Positions 53,179-62,002 are shown, counted from the first letter of the stretch. The stretch: DNA of 64,000 nucleotides from Variovorax sp. SG517 (GCF_013376045.1 NZ_JABMJG010000002.1:434001-498000), one strand, 5' to 3'. Notes: generated from the letters alone by a model not told the origin. Numbers and translations are program-made.

Positions 53179-55817
53179 GCATGAAGCTGCAGCGGCTTCG
53201 CATCGAGAACTTCAAGCTGTTTCGCGCGCCGTTCGAAATCGACGGCTTCACGGACGGGCTGAATCTCTTCGCGGCTCCCAACGAATCGGGCAAGTCCACC
53301 GTCGCCGAGGCGATACGCGCCGCCTTCTTCGAGCGGCACCGCTCCAGCGCCGTCGAGCACCTGCGGCCATGGGGGGAGAGCTCGGCCACGCCCTTGGTGG
53401 AGGTCGATTTCGAACTCGACGGCAAGCCATGCCGGCTCACCAAGGCCTTCCTGGGCAAGAAGCGCTGCGAGCTGGTGATCGACGGCAGGACCATGGACGG
53501 CGCAGTGGCCGAAGACCACCTGGCGGCGCTGCTGGGTTTCCGGTTTCCGGGCAAGGGCGCCAGCACGCCCGAGCACATGGGCATTCCGGGCTTGCTGTGG
53601 ATCAGGCAGGGCACTTCGCACGACATCGCCAGCGCGGTGGGCTTTGCCAGCGACCACCTGCGCAACGCGCTCGGCGAATCGCTGGGCGAACTGGCTGCCA
53701 GCAACGGCGACGCAGTGCTGAAGGCGGTGGAGGCCGAGCGCAACGAGCTGCTCACGCAAAGCACGGGGGTTCCGCGCGGCGCCTTCGCCGACGCCAACAA
53801 GCTGCGCGGGGAACTTGAAAAGAAGCTGGAAGAACTGCGTGCCGACGTCGAGTCCTACCGCTCGGGCGTGGATCGCCTTTCCGGCCTGCGCCGCGACCAC
53901 CAGCGCGACGAGGCAGCGAAACCATGGACGGCATTGCGCGAACAGCTCGTCGTCGCGCAGCAGCGGCTGGAAGAGGCCAGGGGACTGGACCAGAAGAAGA
54001 CTGCGCAGGAGGCCGCGCTGAAGCAGATCGGCGCCCAGGTGAGCTCATGGCGCACCCAGCTCCAGGCGATGGAGCGCGAGGAAGCGACGCTCGCCCAGCG
54101 CGAGAAGAACCTGCAGGCGACGCAGGAAGGCCTTGCCCGGGCTGTCGGCGAACTCCAGGCCTGGGAACCCCGTCAGGCCGCAGCGGTGAAAGCCGATGCC
54201 GCCGCGCGCGAGAACCTCCGCCTGGCGCGGCAGGCGGCATCGCGCATCGCGCAGGAAAAGGCCGTCGAAAGCCTCTCCGAACAGCTCGACGCACTCAAGC
54301 AAAGCCACGAGAAGGCCCGCAGCGAGCAGGAGAAAGTCACCCGACTGCAGGCCGAGGCGCAGGCGCTCGCGGTTCCCGAAGCGGAGCTCAGGCGCCTGCG
54401 CCATTGCGCGGAGACGCTTCGCACCGCGCAGGCCCGGCTCGACGCCGTGGCCACCGCGCTGGAGTTCGACCTGCAGCCCACGGCGAAGGTCCGCGTGGCC
54501 GGCGTGGAGCTGGGCGGTGCGCGGCGCCAGACCGTCATCTCCCGGACCGACATCGAGATCGAAGGCGTCGGCCGGATCAGCGTGCTGCCCGGCGGCGCGG
54601 ATCTCGATGGCTTGGCCAACGAGCACGCCCGCGCCCGCGACGAACTCGCGGCGCTGCTGCAGGGCCTGCGCGCCGAAAGCCTCGCCGCCGTCGAGGAGCG
54701 CGTGCGACAGCAAGCGCTGCGCAAGAGCGAAGCCGCGGCGGCCGAGGCCGTGCTCGCGGCCCTGGCGCCCAGGGGGCTGGGCGCGCTCGCCGCGGACATG
54801 GCCACGCGCGAGGCCCGTCTCGCGGAAGCCAGGAAGGCGCTGCAGGACATGCCGCCCGCACCGGCGAGCGATGCGGGGTCGCTCTCGAGCGCGCAGGCCG
54901 AGTCGCAGGAACTTGCCGCGCGCGCCGCGCTGGAAGCGGCATCCGCCGCGCTCAACGACGCGAAGGTGGCGGCCGGGAATGCACGCGAACAGGTCAAGGC
55001 CGCCGAGGACGAGCTCGCGGCGGTCAAGGCCACGCTGGAAGATCCGGCCAGGGCCGGCAGGAAGGCGGAGGCCGGCGGCGCGCTGACCGATGCGCTCGCG
55101 CAGCAGTCGGCCGTCCAGGACAAGGTGGCCGAACTGGCCCGGCAGCTGCAGACCATCAACCTGCCGGTGCTCGCGCAGGACGTGGAGCGGCTGGAGCGCA
55201 GCGTGAGGCAAGCGGAAACCACGCACAACCAGCGGGCCACCGAGATCACCCGGCTGGAAGCCGAGCTCGAGGCCCGGGGCGCCCTGGGCCAGGAAGAAGC
55301 AGCCTCGGAGACGCAGCGCGAACTCGAACACGCCACGCGGCGCTGCGCGGAACTCGAACGGCGGGCGAGGGCGCTCGACCACCTGCTGAAGCTGCTGCGC
55401 GAGAAGCGCTCGGCGCTGGCGCAGCGCCTGCGCGCGCCGCTGCAGAAGCATCTGGACCACTACCTGCAGATCCTCTTCCCGGGCGCGCAGGTGGAGGTCG
55501 GCGACGACCTCTCGCCGGGCCGCATCACGCGGCAAGGGCTGCGCGGCGTCCAGAGCGGCGCCTTCGAGGAACTCAGCGTGGGCGCGCGCGAGCAGATGGG
55601 CGTGGTCGCCCGCCTGGCCTACGCGGACCTGCTGCAGGAAGCGCGCAAGCCGACCCTGCTCATCCTCGACGATGCGCTGGTGAACACCGACGAGGAGCGC
55701 CTGGGCCAGATGAAGCGGGTGCTGTACGACGCGGCGGCCCGCCACCAGATACTGATCTTCAGCTGCCACCCCGAGGCCTGGCGCGATCTCGGCGTGGTCG
55801 CTCGCAGCATTCCCTGA
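53175..55817 (+). CDS. SbcC/YhaN-like SMC-type ATPase
   Basis: The 880-residue protein starts with KLQRLRIENFKLFRAPFEID and Walker A APNESGKST near residue 37, as in Rad50/SbcC/YhaN proteins (family first Gly replaced by Ala). Two coiled-coil arms enclose a central globular part (residues about 400-500: VAGVELGGARRQTVISRTDIEIEGVG in pieces). The C-terminal signature LSVGAREQMG and Walker B LLILDDALVN follow. No CxxC zinc hook is visible at the arm apex, unlike true SbcC. It starts at 53175, overlapping the SbcD-like stop; the longer frame from 52800 is a shadow of that gene. Confidence 0.88.
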   Translation: MSMKLQRLRIENFKLFRAPFEIDGFTDGLNLFAAPNESGKSTVAEAIRAAFFERHRSSAVEHLRPWGESSATPLVEVDFELDGKPCRLTKAFLGKKRCELVIDGRTMDGAVAEDHLAALLGFRFPGKGASTPEHMGIPGLLWIRQGTSHDIASAVGFASDHLRNALGESLGELAASNGDAVLKAVEAERNELLTQSTGVPRGAFADANKLRGELEKKLEELRADVESYRSGVDRLSGLRRDHQRDEAAKPWTALREQLVVAQQRLEEARGLDQKKTAQEAALKQIGAQVSSWRTQLQAMEREEATLAQREKNLQATQEGLARAVGELQAWEPRQAAAVKADAAARENLRLARQAASRIAQEKAVESLSEQLDALKQSHEKARSEQEKVTRLQAEAQALAVPEAELRRLRHCAETLRTAQARLDAVATALEFDLQPTAKVRVAGVELGGARRQTVISRTDIEIEGVGRISVLPGGADLDGLANEHARARDELAALLQGLRAESLAAVEERVRQQALRKSEAAAAEAVLAALAPRGLGALAADMATREARLAEARKALQDMPPAPASDAGSLSSAQAESQELAARAALEAASAALNDAKVAAGNAREQVKAAEDELAAVKATLEDPARAGRKAEAGGALTDALAQQSAVQDKVAELARQLQTINLPVLAQDVERLERSVRQAETTHNQRATEITRLEAELEARGALGQEEAASETQRELEHATRRCAELERRARALDHLLKLLREKRSALAQRLRAPLQKHLDHYLQILFPGAQVEVGDDLSPGRITRQGLRGVQSGAFEELSVGAREQMGVVARLAYADLLQEARKPTLLILDDALVNTDEERLGQMKRVLYDAAARHQILIFSCHPEAWRDLGVVARSIP

Positions 55818-55839
55818 GCTCCCTTCCTGCGGCACGGCG

Positions 55840-55869
55840 GCGGCCATAGGCCGTTCGGCCATCGGCCGC
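55840..55869 (+). terminator. hairpin after the SbcC-like gene
   Basis: GCGGCC-ata-GGCC at 55840-55852 pairs with GGCC-atc-GGCCGC at 55857-55869 around GTTC, with a 3-base internal loop, 22 bases after the stop codon. It is followed by TTGTCAC, so the T-tract is weak. It probably separates the repair operon from the Tad locus. Confidence 0.45.
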
Positions 55870-56063
55870 TTGTCACGCCGCGTCCCGGGTGCTTTGTCAT
55901 GCCCGGGAGCCCGCGCGCACGGGGGGTTTGACTCCCTCATAAAAGGGCGCCCTGCTCATGTGCGGAAACGGCGCGATTCCTACAGTCATCCCCAAGGCCC
56001 AACGCCTCTGCCCATGCCGGGCAACAGGTGGTCCGGGCCGGCAACGACAACCGGGGAATCTGC

Positions 56064-56210
56064 ATGGAACCGCTCGCACTGCTGCCGACGACCTTCATGA
56101 ACCTTCTGCGCGAAGACGCAGGAATGTCGTTCATGGAGTTCGCGCTGATCGGCGCGCTGGTGATGGTGGTTTTCATGCTGCTGATGCTCGCCATCCGGCG
56201 CAGCGCCTGA
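56064..56210 (+). CDS. Flp-like small pilin-type protein
   Basis: The 48-residue protein has the Flp shape: a short leader, then DAGMSFMEFALIGALVMVVFMLLMLAIRR, quoted as DAGMSFMEFALIGAL. The pair M-E-F sits where other Flp pilins have E-Y (GxxxxEY), and the hydrophobic stretch has four extra Met. It is too short for ordinary gene callers to be sure, but GGGGA lies 7 bases before the ATG and it starts the Tad locus directly before the prepilin peptidase gene. It may be a minor pseudopilin rather than the major pilin. Confidence 0.7.
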   Translation: MEPLALLPTTFMNLLREDAGMSFMEFALIGALVMVVFMLLMLAIRRSA

Positions 56211-56226
56211 ACCCGTGGAGCCCATC

Positions 56227-56811
56227 ATGCAAGAACTCGACGCCGTTCTCGAACTGCTGGCGATGCTGGCCACCGACGTGCGCACCGTCGCGCTTTTCGC
56301 GCTGCTCGCCGTGGCCGCGGTCAGCGACTGGCGCTTCTACCGCATTCCCAACTGGCTGACCTTCGGCGGCGCGCTCTTCGCGCTGGTCTACGGAACGATG
56401 GCCGCGCGCACGCCCATGGCCGGGGCGGCGAGCGCCTTCGGCGGACTGGGCGTCGGCTTCGCGGCGATGGTGCCGTTCTACGTCATCGGGGTCATGGGCG
56501 CCGGCGACGTCAAGCTGATGGCGATGGCGGGCGCCTTCATCGGGCCCGAGCAGACGCTGATGGCAGTGCTCTTCACCTTCATCGCGGGCGGCCTGGCGGC
56601 CATGGCCTTCGCCATCCACCGCCGCCGCGTCGGACACATGCTGGCCAACGTCAAGGACGCCGCACAGGGCGTGATGTTCTCCAGCATCGCCGGAATCCGC
56701 CCCTCGGGGCGAATCGATGCCAGCCAGTCCGTGGGGAAGCTGCCCTACGGCATCTGCATCGCAGCGGGCACGGCAATCGAAGTGCTCGCGCACCAGCTGG
56801 GCTACGTCTAG
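56227..56811 (+). CDS. cpaA: CpaA/TadV prepilin peptidase
   Basis: The 194-residue integral membrane protein is an A24-type prepilin peptidase with the two aspartate motifs SDWRFYRIPN near residue 38 and GAGDVKLMA near residue 96. I chose the ATG at 56227 because GGAG stands six bases upstream; a GTG at 56215 is less likely. It cleaves the leader peptides of the Flp pilins and of the TadE/TadG-like pseudopilins at the inner membrane. It follows the Flp-like gene after 16 bases. Confidence 0.92.
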   Translation: MQELDAVLELLAMLATDVRTVALFALLAVAAVSDWRFYRIPNWLTFGGALFALVYGTMAARTPMAGAASAFGGLGVGFAAMVPFYVIGVMGAGDVKLMAMAGAFIGPEQTLMAVLFTFIAGGLAAMAFAIHRRRVGHMLANVKDAAQGVMFSSIAGIRPSGRIDASQSVGKLPYGICIAAGTAIEVLAHQLGYV

Positions 56812-56844
56812 CCCTCTCATCCCTTACCTGCGACGGAGGTTCAC

Positions 56845-57687
56845 ATGAAGAACATCAAGGCGATCGGGCTGATCCTGCTGGCCCTGCTGACGGGCCTGGC
56901 GGCAGCCGTCTACGCGGCCGGCTGGATCTCCAGACAAGGCGGCATCGCGTCCAACAAGGTCGTGGTGGCCGCAGTCGACATCGAACTGGGCAGCCGCGTC
57001 AACGCTCAGATGCTCACCACCGTCGACTGGCCCAGCGGCTCGGTGCCCAGCGGCTCGTTCGGCGACATCAAGGCGCTGCAGGACCGCGTGGTGAAGGTCG
57101 GCGTGCTGCGCGGCGAGGCGCTCATGGAGGGCAAGCTGGCCCCGGTGGGCACGCAGGGCGGGCTCTCTGCGGTGATCGCCAGCGGCAAGCGGGCCATGAC
57201 GGTGCGCGTCAACGACGTGGTGGGCGTGGCGGGCTTCGCGCTGCCGGGCAACTACGTCGACGTGATGGTCAACGCCCAGCAGGACAAGGGCCGCGGCGAA
57301 GAAGCGCTGCAGATCAGCAAGACCGTGCTCGAGAAGGTGCTGGTGCTGGCGGTGGCGCAGGAAGCCAACCGCGACGACACCAAGCCGAAGGTGGTGAGCG
57401 CCGTCACCCTCGAGCTCTCGCTCGAGGACTCCGAAAAGCTCGACCTGGCCCGCAGCGTGGGAACCCTGTCGCTGGTGCTTCGCAACCAGATGGACAAGAC
57501 CACGGTTGCCACCGACGGAATCACCAAGGGCCAGCTCTTCGGCGCGAAGGAGATCGTGCAGGTCTCCACCGCCGCGGCACCGGCTCCCGCCCGCCCGCGT
57601 GCCCGTCACGCAGGCCCCGCCGCACAGCCGGCTTCCCAGTGCGTGGAGGTGATCCAGCACTCGGGCAGCTCGCTCACCTGCTTCTGA
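56845..57687 (+). CDS. cpaB: CpaB/RcpC Flp pilus assembly protein
   Basis: The 280-residue protein has an N-terminal membrane anchor (IKAIGLILLALLTGLAAAVYAAGW in short: GLILLALLTGLAAAVYAA) and a periplasmic SAF domain with VVVAAVDIELGSRV near residue 35. A second beta-rich domain (RVNDVVGVAGFALPGNYVDVMVN in part) follows. The C-terminus ends with a cysteine pair-bearing stretch CVEVIQHSGSSLTCF. CpaB works with the secretin CpaC in outer-membrane passage of the pilus. AGGTTC precedes the ATG. Confidence 0.9.
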   Translation: MKNIKAIGLILLALLTGLAAAVYAAGWISRQGGIASNKVVVAAVDIELGSRVNAQMLTTVDWPSGSVPSGSFGDIKALQDRVVKVGVLRGEALMEGKLAPVGTQGGLSAVIASGKRAMTVRVNDVVGVAGFALPGNYVDVMVNAQQDKGRGEEALQISKTVLEKVLVLAVAQEANRDDTKPKVVSAVTLELSLEDSEKLDLARSVGTLSLVLRNQMDKTTVATDGITKGQLFGAKEIVQVSTAAAPAPARPRARHAGPAAQPASQCVEVIQHSGSSLTCF

Positions 57688-57712
57688 ACCCAAACGACAG
57701 GAGGAACACCAA

Positions 57713-59272
57713 GTGCGCCATATCTCCACAAAACTCGCCAGCCTGCTGGCGACCCTCGCGACCGCGGCGACTCCCGCCATGGCCGCGGAGGTCGCGGCAA
57801 CCGCCTCGGCCACGGGCGCCATGCCCGCGGCAGCAGTCTCCTCGACGTCAGCCGCCGCCGCGGCTGCGACGGGCAACGCCGGCCCGGGCGGCAGCCGCCG
57901 CTGCACGGCCATCATTCCCGACGACCAGCCGACCCAGGCCGTGCTGGGCAAGTCGGTGGTCATTCCGCTGAAGGCGCGCGTGGTGCGCATCGTGGTCAGC
58001 GGCCAGCCGCCCGCCCGGGCCCCTGTGCCTGCCGCCGCGGCGGCAGCCGTGCCGGCTGGCATGCAGCCCGCCCAGGCCCAGGCTGCGAACGCGAACAGCG
58101 GTGACGGCGTCGCGGATGTCGACGTGACATTGCTGAGCCCGACCGACCTGTTCTTCCGCGGCCGCCAGGCGGGCTCGATGAACGTGGTGCTGCAAAGCGC
58201 CGACGGCACCTGCTACATCAAGGACGTGATCGTCACCATCGATCCGCTGGCTCTGCAGGCCAAGCTGGCCGAGCTGATGCCCGACGAGCGCCGCATCCGC
58301 GTTCGCAGCGCCGAGAAGTCCATCGTGCTCACCGGCGAGATCAGCGACGCGCTCAAGCTCGACGACGTGATGAGCCTGGCCTCGGCCTACGGCGCCGACG
58401 GCAAGAAGGTGGTGAACCTGCTGCGCGTCGCTACGCCGCAGCAGGTGATGCTCGAGGTGAAGATCGCCGAGGTCAGCAAGACGCTGCTCGACCGGCTGGG
58501 TTCGCGCGTGGGCATTGCGCGCACCGGCAACGGCGGCCTGAACAACTACTCGCTGATCTCCAATTTCCTGAGCACCGGCGCCGGCCTGGCGCAGGCGCTG
58601 CGCATCGGGCGGACCTCGCTGACCATCGACGGCCAGAAGGACGACGGGCTCGTGCGCATCCTCGCAGAGCCGAACATCATGGCCATCAGTGGACAGCAGG
58701 CCAGCTTCCTGTCGGGCGGCAAGATCTTCATCCCTGTGGCACAGAGCGCCGCGGGCGGCGGCGGGACGAACATCACGCTGGAGGAGAAGGAATTCGGCAT
58801 CGGGGTCAAGTTCACCCCGACCGTGCTCAACGGCGACCGCGTCAACCTCAAGCTGGTGTCCGAGGTGTCGGACCTGACGCAGACCGGCTCTCCGTTCACT
58901 ACCGTCTCGGGCGTCACCGCCGTGCTGCCCTCGTTGACGGTGCGGCGCGCCGACACCACCGTGCAACTCAACGACGGCCAGAGCTTCGTCATCGCCGGGC
59001 TCATCAAGAGCAACGTGAACGAGACGATCAAGCGCTATCCGGGCCTCGGCGAGGTGCCGGTGATGGGCGCGCTCTTCCGCAGCACCGAATTCCAGAACGA
59101 GCAGACCGAGCTGATGTTCGTCATCACGCCGCGCCTGGTGCGTCCGCTGGCCGAGTCGCCGCGGGTGCCGACGGACAACCACGTCGTTCCGAGCCGTGCC
59201 GAGGTCTATCTCAACGGCGCGCTCGAGAGCTCGACCCCGGCCCCGGCCGCCCCCGCCAGCGAAACCCCGTGA
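57713..59272 (+). CDS. cpaC: CpaC/RcpA secretin
   Basis: The 519-residue protein has a signal peptide and an Ala-rich low-complexity stretch (residues 20-65). A pilus-assembly N-domain follows (DLFFRGRQAGSMNVVLQSADG in short), then a BON-like domain and the secretin domain. The secretin domain has VLAEPNIMAISGQQASFLSGG, quoted as EPNIMAISGQQASFLSGG, near residue 325, and GLGEVPVMGALFRS near residue 440. It forms the outer-membrane pore for the Flp pilus. It starts at GTG with AGGAGG upstream; the next gene begins 11 bases after its stop. Confidence 0.92.
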   Translation: MRHISTKLASLLATLATAATPAMAAEVAATASATGAMPAAAVSSTSAAAAAATGNAGPGGSRRCTAIIPDDQPTQAVLGKSVVIPLKARVVRIVVSGQPPARAPVPAAAAAAVPAGMQPAQAQAANANSGDGVADVDVTLLSPTDLFFRGRQAGSMNVVLQSADGTCYIKDVIVTIDPLALQAKLAELMPDERRIRVRSAEKSIVLTGEISDALKLDDVMSLASAYGADGKKVVNLLRVATPQQVMLEVKIAEVSKTLLDRLGSRVGIARTGNGGLNNYSLISNFLSTGAGLAQALRIGRTSLTIDGQKDDGLVRILAEPNIMAISGQQASFLSGGKIFIPVAQSAAGGGGTNITLEEKEFGIGVKFTPTVLNGDRVNLKLVSEVSDLTQTGSPFTTVSGVTAVLPSLTVRRADTTVQLNDGQSFVIAGLIKSNVNETIKRYPGLGEVPVMGALFRSTEFQNEQTELMFVITPRLVRPLAESPRVPTDNHVVPSRAEVYLNGALESSTPAPAAPASETP

Positions 59273-59283
59273 GGAGCACCGTC

Positions 59284-59580
59284 ATGTTCATCATCAGATC
59301 GATCACCGTCGGGCTCGTCTGCCTTCTCGGCGCCAGCTGCTCGACCGTCACGCCCAACTACGACGCGCGCTTCGGCGACGCGGTGCGGGACGCAAAGAAG
59401 AAGATGACCATCAACCCGAACGCCGGCAAGAACGGCGACCCCGTCACCGGCATGGACGGGCGCGCATCGCGCGAGGCGATGCACCAGTACCAGGAGTCGT
59501 ACAAGACGCCGCCGCCGGCGGTCAACGTCATCAACATCGGTGGCCAGATCGGCGGACAGGGCGCCGGCGCCTCGAAGTGA
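59284..59580 (+). CDS. small Tad-locus lipoprotein
   Basis: The 98-residue protein has a lipoprotein signal (IRSITVGLVCLLGASC, lipobox LGAS-C near residue 18). A polar region follows with DARFGDAVRDAKKKMTINPNA (in part), HQYQESYKTPPPAVN and a Gly/Gln-rich C-terminus. I chose the ATG at 59284 because GGAG is seven bases upstream; an overlapping GTG at 59269 is less likely. It sits between the secretin and the Flp pilin genes, where Tad loci often encode a small lipoprotein that helps secretin assembly, but I know no specific homologue. Confidence 0.75.
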   Translation: MFIIRSITVGLVCLLGASCSTVTPNYDARFGDAVRDAKKKMTINPNAGKNGDPVTGMDGRASREAMHQYQESYKTPPPAVNVINIGGQIGGQGAGASK

Positions 59581-59726
59581 TGAACGCACGCATTGCATTA
59601 GCCAAGCCCGCTTCCTCGGGACTCACGCGGAAAGGAGAGTGACACGAATCGAAACGAACTTTCTTCCCTCATTCATGTTTTCTCGAACCCGATTTCCAAC
59701 CGTTCAAACCTCGAAAGGAACGAATC

Positions 59727-59936
59727 ATGCAAAACTTTTTCAAGGCCATCGGCCAATCGACCCAAGGCTTCCTGCGCGAAGAAGAGGGCGCCCAGGTCGT
59801 CGAGTACGCGCTGATCATCGCGGTCGTCTCGATCGCGCTGGTTGTCGCGCTGAAGGGCCTCACGGCCAACAACGGCGGTTTCACGAGTTTCATCACTCGC
59901 GTCACGACTTGCCTGACGGGGACGAACTGCCAGTAA
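59727..59936 (+). CDS. flp: Flp/Fap pilin (major pilin candidate)
   Basis: The 69-residue protein has the classic Flp pattern: a polar leader, EEEGAQVVEYALIIAVVSIALVVAL with the Gly-cleavage site and the Glu-Tyr pair, and a short C-terminus, TRVTTCLTGTNCQ, with a Cys pair. The prepilin peptidase should cut after the Gly of EEEGAQ. A strong hairpin follows the gene. AAAGGAACGA is close to the ATG. It is the better match of the two tandem pilins to a major pilin because it is followed by the hairpin and precedes the second copy. Confidence 0.92.
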   Translation: MQNFFKAIGQSTQGFLREEEGAQVVEYALIIAVVSIALVVALKGLTANNGGFTSFITRVTTCLTGTNCQ

Positions 59937-59946
59937 GCAGTTCTTC

Positions 59947-59996
59947 GGGGAGGGAAGCGGGTCCATGTCACATGGCCCGCTTCGTTCCATCTCCCC
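59947..59996 (+). terminator. strong nested hairpin between the two flp pilin genes
   Basis: An inner stem AAGCGGG-t-CCAT at 59955-59966 pairs with ATGG-CCCGCTT at 59972-59982 around GTCAC. An outer GGGGAG (59947-59952) can pair with CTCCCC (59991-59996). Located just after the first pilin stop, it probably lets the first pilin message end or be stabilised while some transcripts read into the rest of the locus. Confidence 0.65.
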
Positions 59997-60044
59997 GTCC
60001 GCTCCCACGCATTCTTCGTCAACAACGAACCGGGGTTCATCATC

Positions 60045-60221
60045 ATGTTCAAGTCATTTCTGACAGACGAGAGCGGTGCGCAAGTGGTCGAGTACGCACT
60101 GATCATCGCCGTGGTTTCCATCGCGCTGGTGGTTGCATTGCAAGCGTTGTCCGACGGCACTGCTCTGGGCGCACTCATCGACCGTGTCACGACATGTCTG
60201 GGCGGCACGAGCTGCACCTGA
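60045..60221 (+). CDS. flp: second Flp/Fap pilin
   Basis: The 58-residue protein (MFKSFLTDES at the start) has DESGAQVVEYALIIAVVSIALVVALQ, identical over the hydrophobic core to the first Flp pilin, and the same C-terminal RVTTCLGGTSC Cys pair. It is too short for the usual length cut-off and is clearly real: it has a start, the Gly-Ala prepilin cleavage site, and a close paralogue 108 bases upstream. It is either a minor pilin or a second major pilin for a different condition. Confidence 0.9.
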   Translation: MFKSFLTDESGAQVVEYALIIAVVSIALVVALQALSDGTALGALIDRVTTCLGGTSCT

Positions 60222-60261
60222 CCCGGCCGCTGCGCGCGCTCACTCAACCAGGGAGCTGACC

Positions 60262-61527
60262 ATGTTCACCTGCCGCCAGCATCGCCGCCAGCGCGGCGCG
60301 ATGATCGTCACAGCCGCGCTGATCCTGCTGTTCCTGATGGGGTTCATGGGCATCGCCCTGGACTTCGGGCACCTGTTCGTGGTCAAGACCGAGCTGCAGA
60401 CAGCTGTAGACAGCTGCGCCCTGTCCGCTGCGCGCGAGCTCGACGGACAGGGCACGGCGATCACCCGTGCAACGAGCGCGGGCCAGACCGCCGGCAATGC
60501 CAACCGCGTGAACATGCAGTCGAGTACCTGGAGCGGGCAGGGCCAGATCGTCGCGAGCGACATCACCTTCCGCGACGCCTCCTATGCCGTCACCACGACG
60601 CCCGCCCTGGCGCGCTATGCCCAGTGCGTGCATACCCAACCCAACATCAACATCTGGCTCATGAAGGCGATGGGCGCCTTCTCGGGCGACACGGCCGGCA
60701 ACCCCGCGACGCGCAGCGTCACCGCGAGAGCGGTCGCCACCCGGGCCAGCGCGCAGACCGCATGCCCCATTCCTGTCGCGGCCAAGCCCAAGACCGGCGG
60801 CACCGCTCCGAACTACGGTTTCGCCGTCGGCGAGTGGGTGACGCTCATCATGGCGCAGAACGCTGCCACGGGCGGGCAGATCGGCTGGGCCAACCTCGAT
60901 GGCAGCAACAGTGCATCCGAAACCGAAGCCGAGCTCAACGGCCGATGCGGCGCCAAGGTCGGCGACACAGTCGGCACGCCAGGCGTGCAGACCTCCGTGG
61001 CCGACGTGTGGAACCAGCGCTTCGGCATCTACAAGAACAGCAGCGACCCGAGCACGGCACGGCCCGACTACACCGGCTACGCCTATACCTCGCTCAACTG
61101 GCCCGCGCAGTTCAACGCCTACAACGGCCCCGCCCCGGGCTCCGGGACTGGCCAGAACTTCGTGACCAAGCGCGCCGCCTTCGCGTCGTGCGCCGACACC
61201 GGCACGAAGGTGAAGGGTGCGAACAGCTGCGAATCGATCACCGGCCTTTCGCTCAACAGCTTCCAGAACCTGGCTGCGCCGGGCAACGTCAGCGGAGGCC
61301 ACATGCAATACGGCATGGACCGGCGCTTCGTCACCGTGCCTGTCGTCGATGGCGGCAACCACGTGATCGACTACCTTTGCATGCTGATGCTGCAGCCGCT
61401 GAGCATTCCGATGACCGACACGCAGCTGGAATTCCTCGGCAACGCCGGTGCGACCGGCAGCCCCTGCACCACCAGCGGGCTGGCGGGTGGATCGGCCGGG
61501 CCGCTGGTTCCGGTCCTGGTGAGATAG
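60262..61527 (+). CDS. tadG: TadG-like Flp pilus pseudopilin
   Basis: The 421-residue protein starts with HRRQRGAMIVTAALILLFLMGFMGIALDFGHLFVVKTELQ in short form: RRQRGAMIVTAALILLFLMG. This is the TadE/TadG-like prepilin N-terminus with a Gly before the hydrophobic segment. A long, Thr/Asn/Cys-rich periplasmic part follows, with several cysteines (for example AQCVHTQPN and ASCADTGTK). GGGAG precedes the ATG at 60262. It is thought to take part in pilus anchoring or envelope stress signalling. Confidence 0.85.
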   Translation: MFTCRQHRRQRGAMIVTAALILLFLMGFMGIALDFGHLFVVKTELQTAVDSCALSAARELDGQGTAITRATSAGQTAGNANRVNMQSSTWSGQGQIVASDITFRDASYAVTTTPALARYAQCVHTQPNINIWLMKAMGAFSGDTAGNPATRSVTARAVATRASAQTACPIPVAAKPKTGGTAPNYGFAVGEWVTLIMAQNAATGGQIGWANLDGSNSASETEAELNGRCGAKVGDTVGTPGVQTSVADVWNQRFGIYKNSSDPSTARPDYTGYAYTSLNWPAQFNAYNGPAPGSGTGQNFVTKRAAFASCADTGTKVKGANSCESITGLSLNSFQNLAAPGNVSGGHMQYGMDRRFVTVPVVDGGNHVIDYLCMLMLQPLSIPMTDTQLEFLGNAGATGSPCTTSGLAGGSAGPLVPVLVR

Positions 61528-61543
61528 GAAGAGGAGGCACGCC

Positions 61544-62002
61544 ATGAAGCCGTCTCGTCGTGCACAGCAGGGCGTAGCGCTTGTCGAACTCGCGCTGATC
61601 ATTCCGCTGCTGCTGTTGCTGACCTTCATCACCACGGAATTCGGCCGCGCGATGTACGAGTACAACGCGGTGGTCAAGTCGACGCGCGACGCCGTGCGCT
61701 ACCTGTCGGTGCAGACGCCGGGAACGAAAATCACCGAGGCGCGCAACCTGATCGTGTACGGCAACACGGCCGGCACCGGCTCGCCGCTGGCGCGCGGGCT
61801 GAGCCTGTCGAACGTGCCGGCCGGGAGCTGCTGCACCTGGCAGTCGGTCGGCGCGAATCCGATCATCACCACGGTGACGGTGCGCGTCACCGGCTACACC
61901 TTCCATTCGCTGTTCCCCTCGGTGTTCGGCGTGGCCTTCGCCAACGCCAGCGGCAACATGGTCTTCAGCGACATCACCGCCAGCATGAGGGCGCCATCAT
62001 GA
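61544..62002 (+). CDS. tadE: TadE-like pseudopilin
   Basis: The 152-residue protein has RRAQQGVALVELALIIPLLLLLTFITTEFGRAMYEYNAV in short: QQGVALVELALIIPLLLLLTF. This is the TadE-family signature (Gly cleavage, Glu at +5, hydrophobic segment, FGR), followed by a soluble domain with two adjacent cysteines (SCCTW). It overlaps the next TadE-like gene by four bases (ATGA). It works as a minor pilin with TadF/TadG. Confidence 0.88.
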   Translation: MKPSRRAQQGVALVELALIIPLLLLLTFITTEFGRAMYEYNAVVKSTRDAVRYLSVQTPGTKITEARNLIVYGNTAGTGSPLARGLSLSNVPAGSCCTWQSVGANPIITTVTVRVTGYTFHSLFPSVFGVAFANASGNMVFSDITASMRAPS

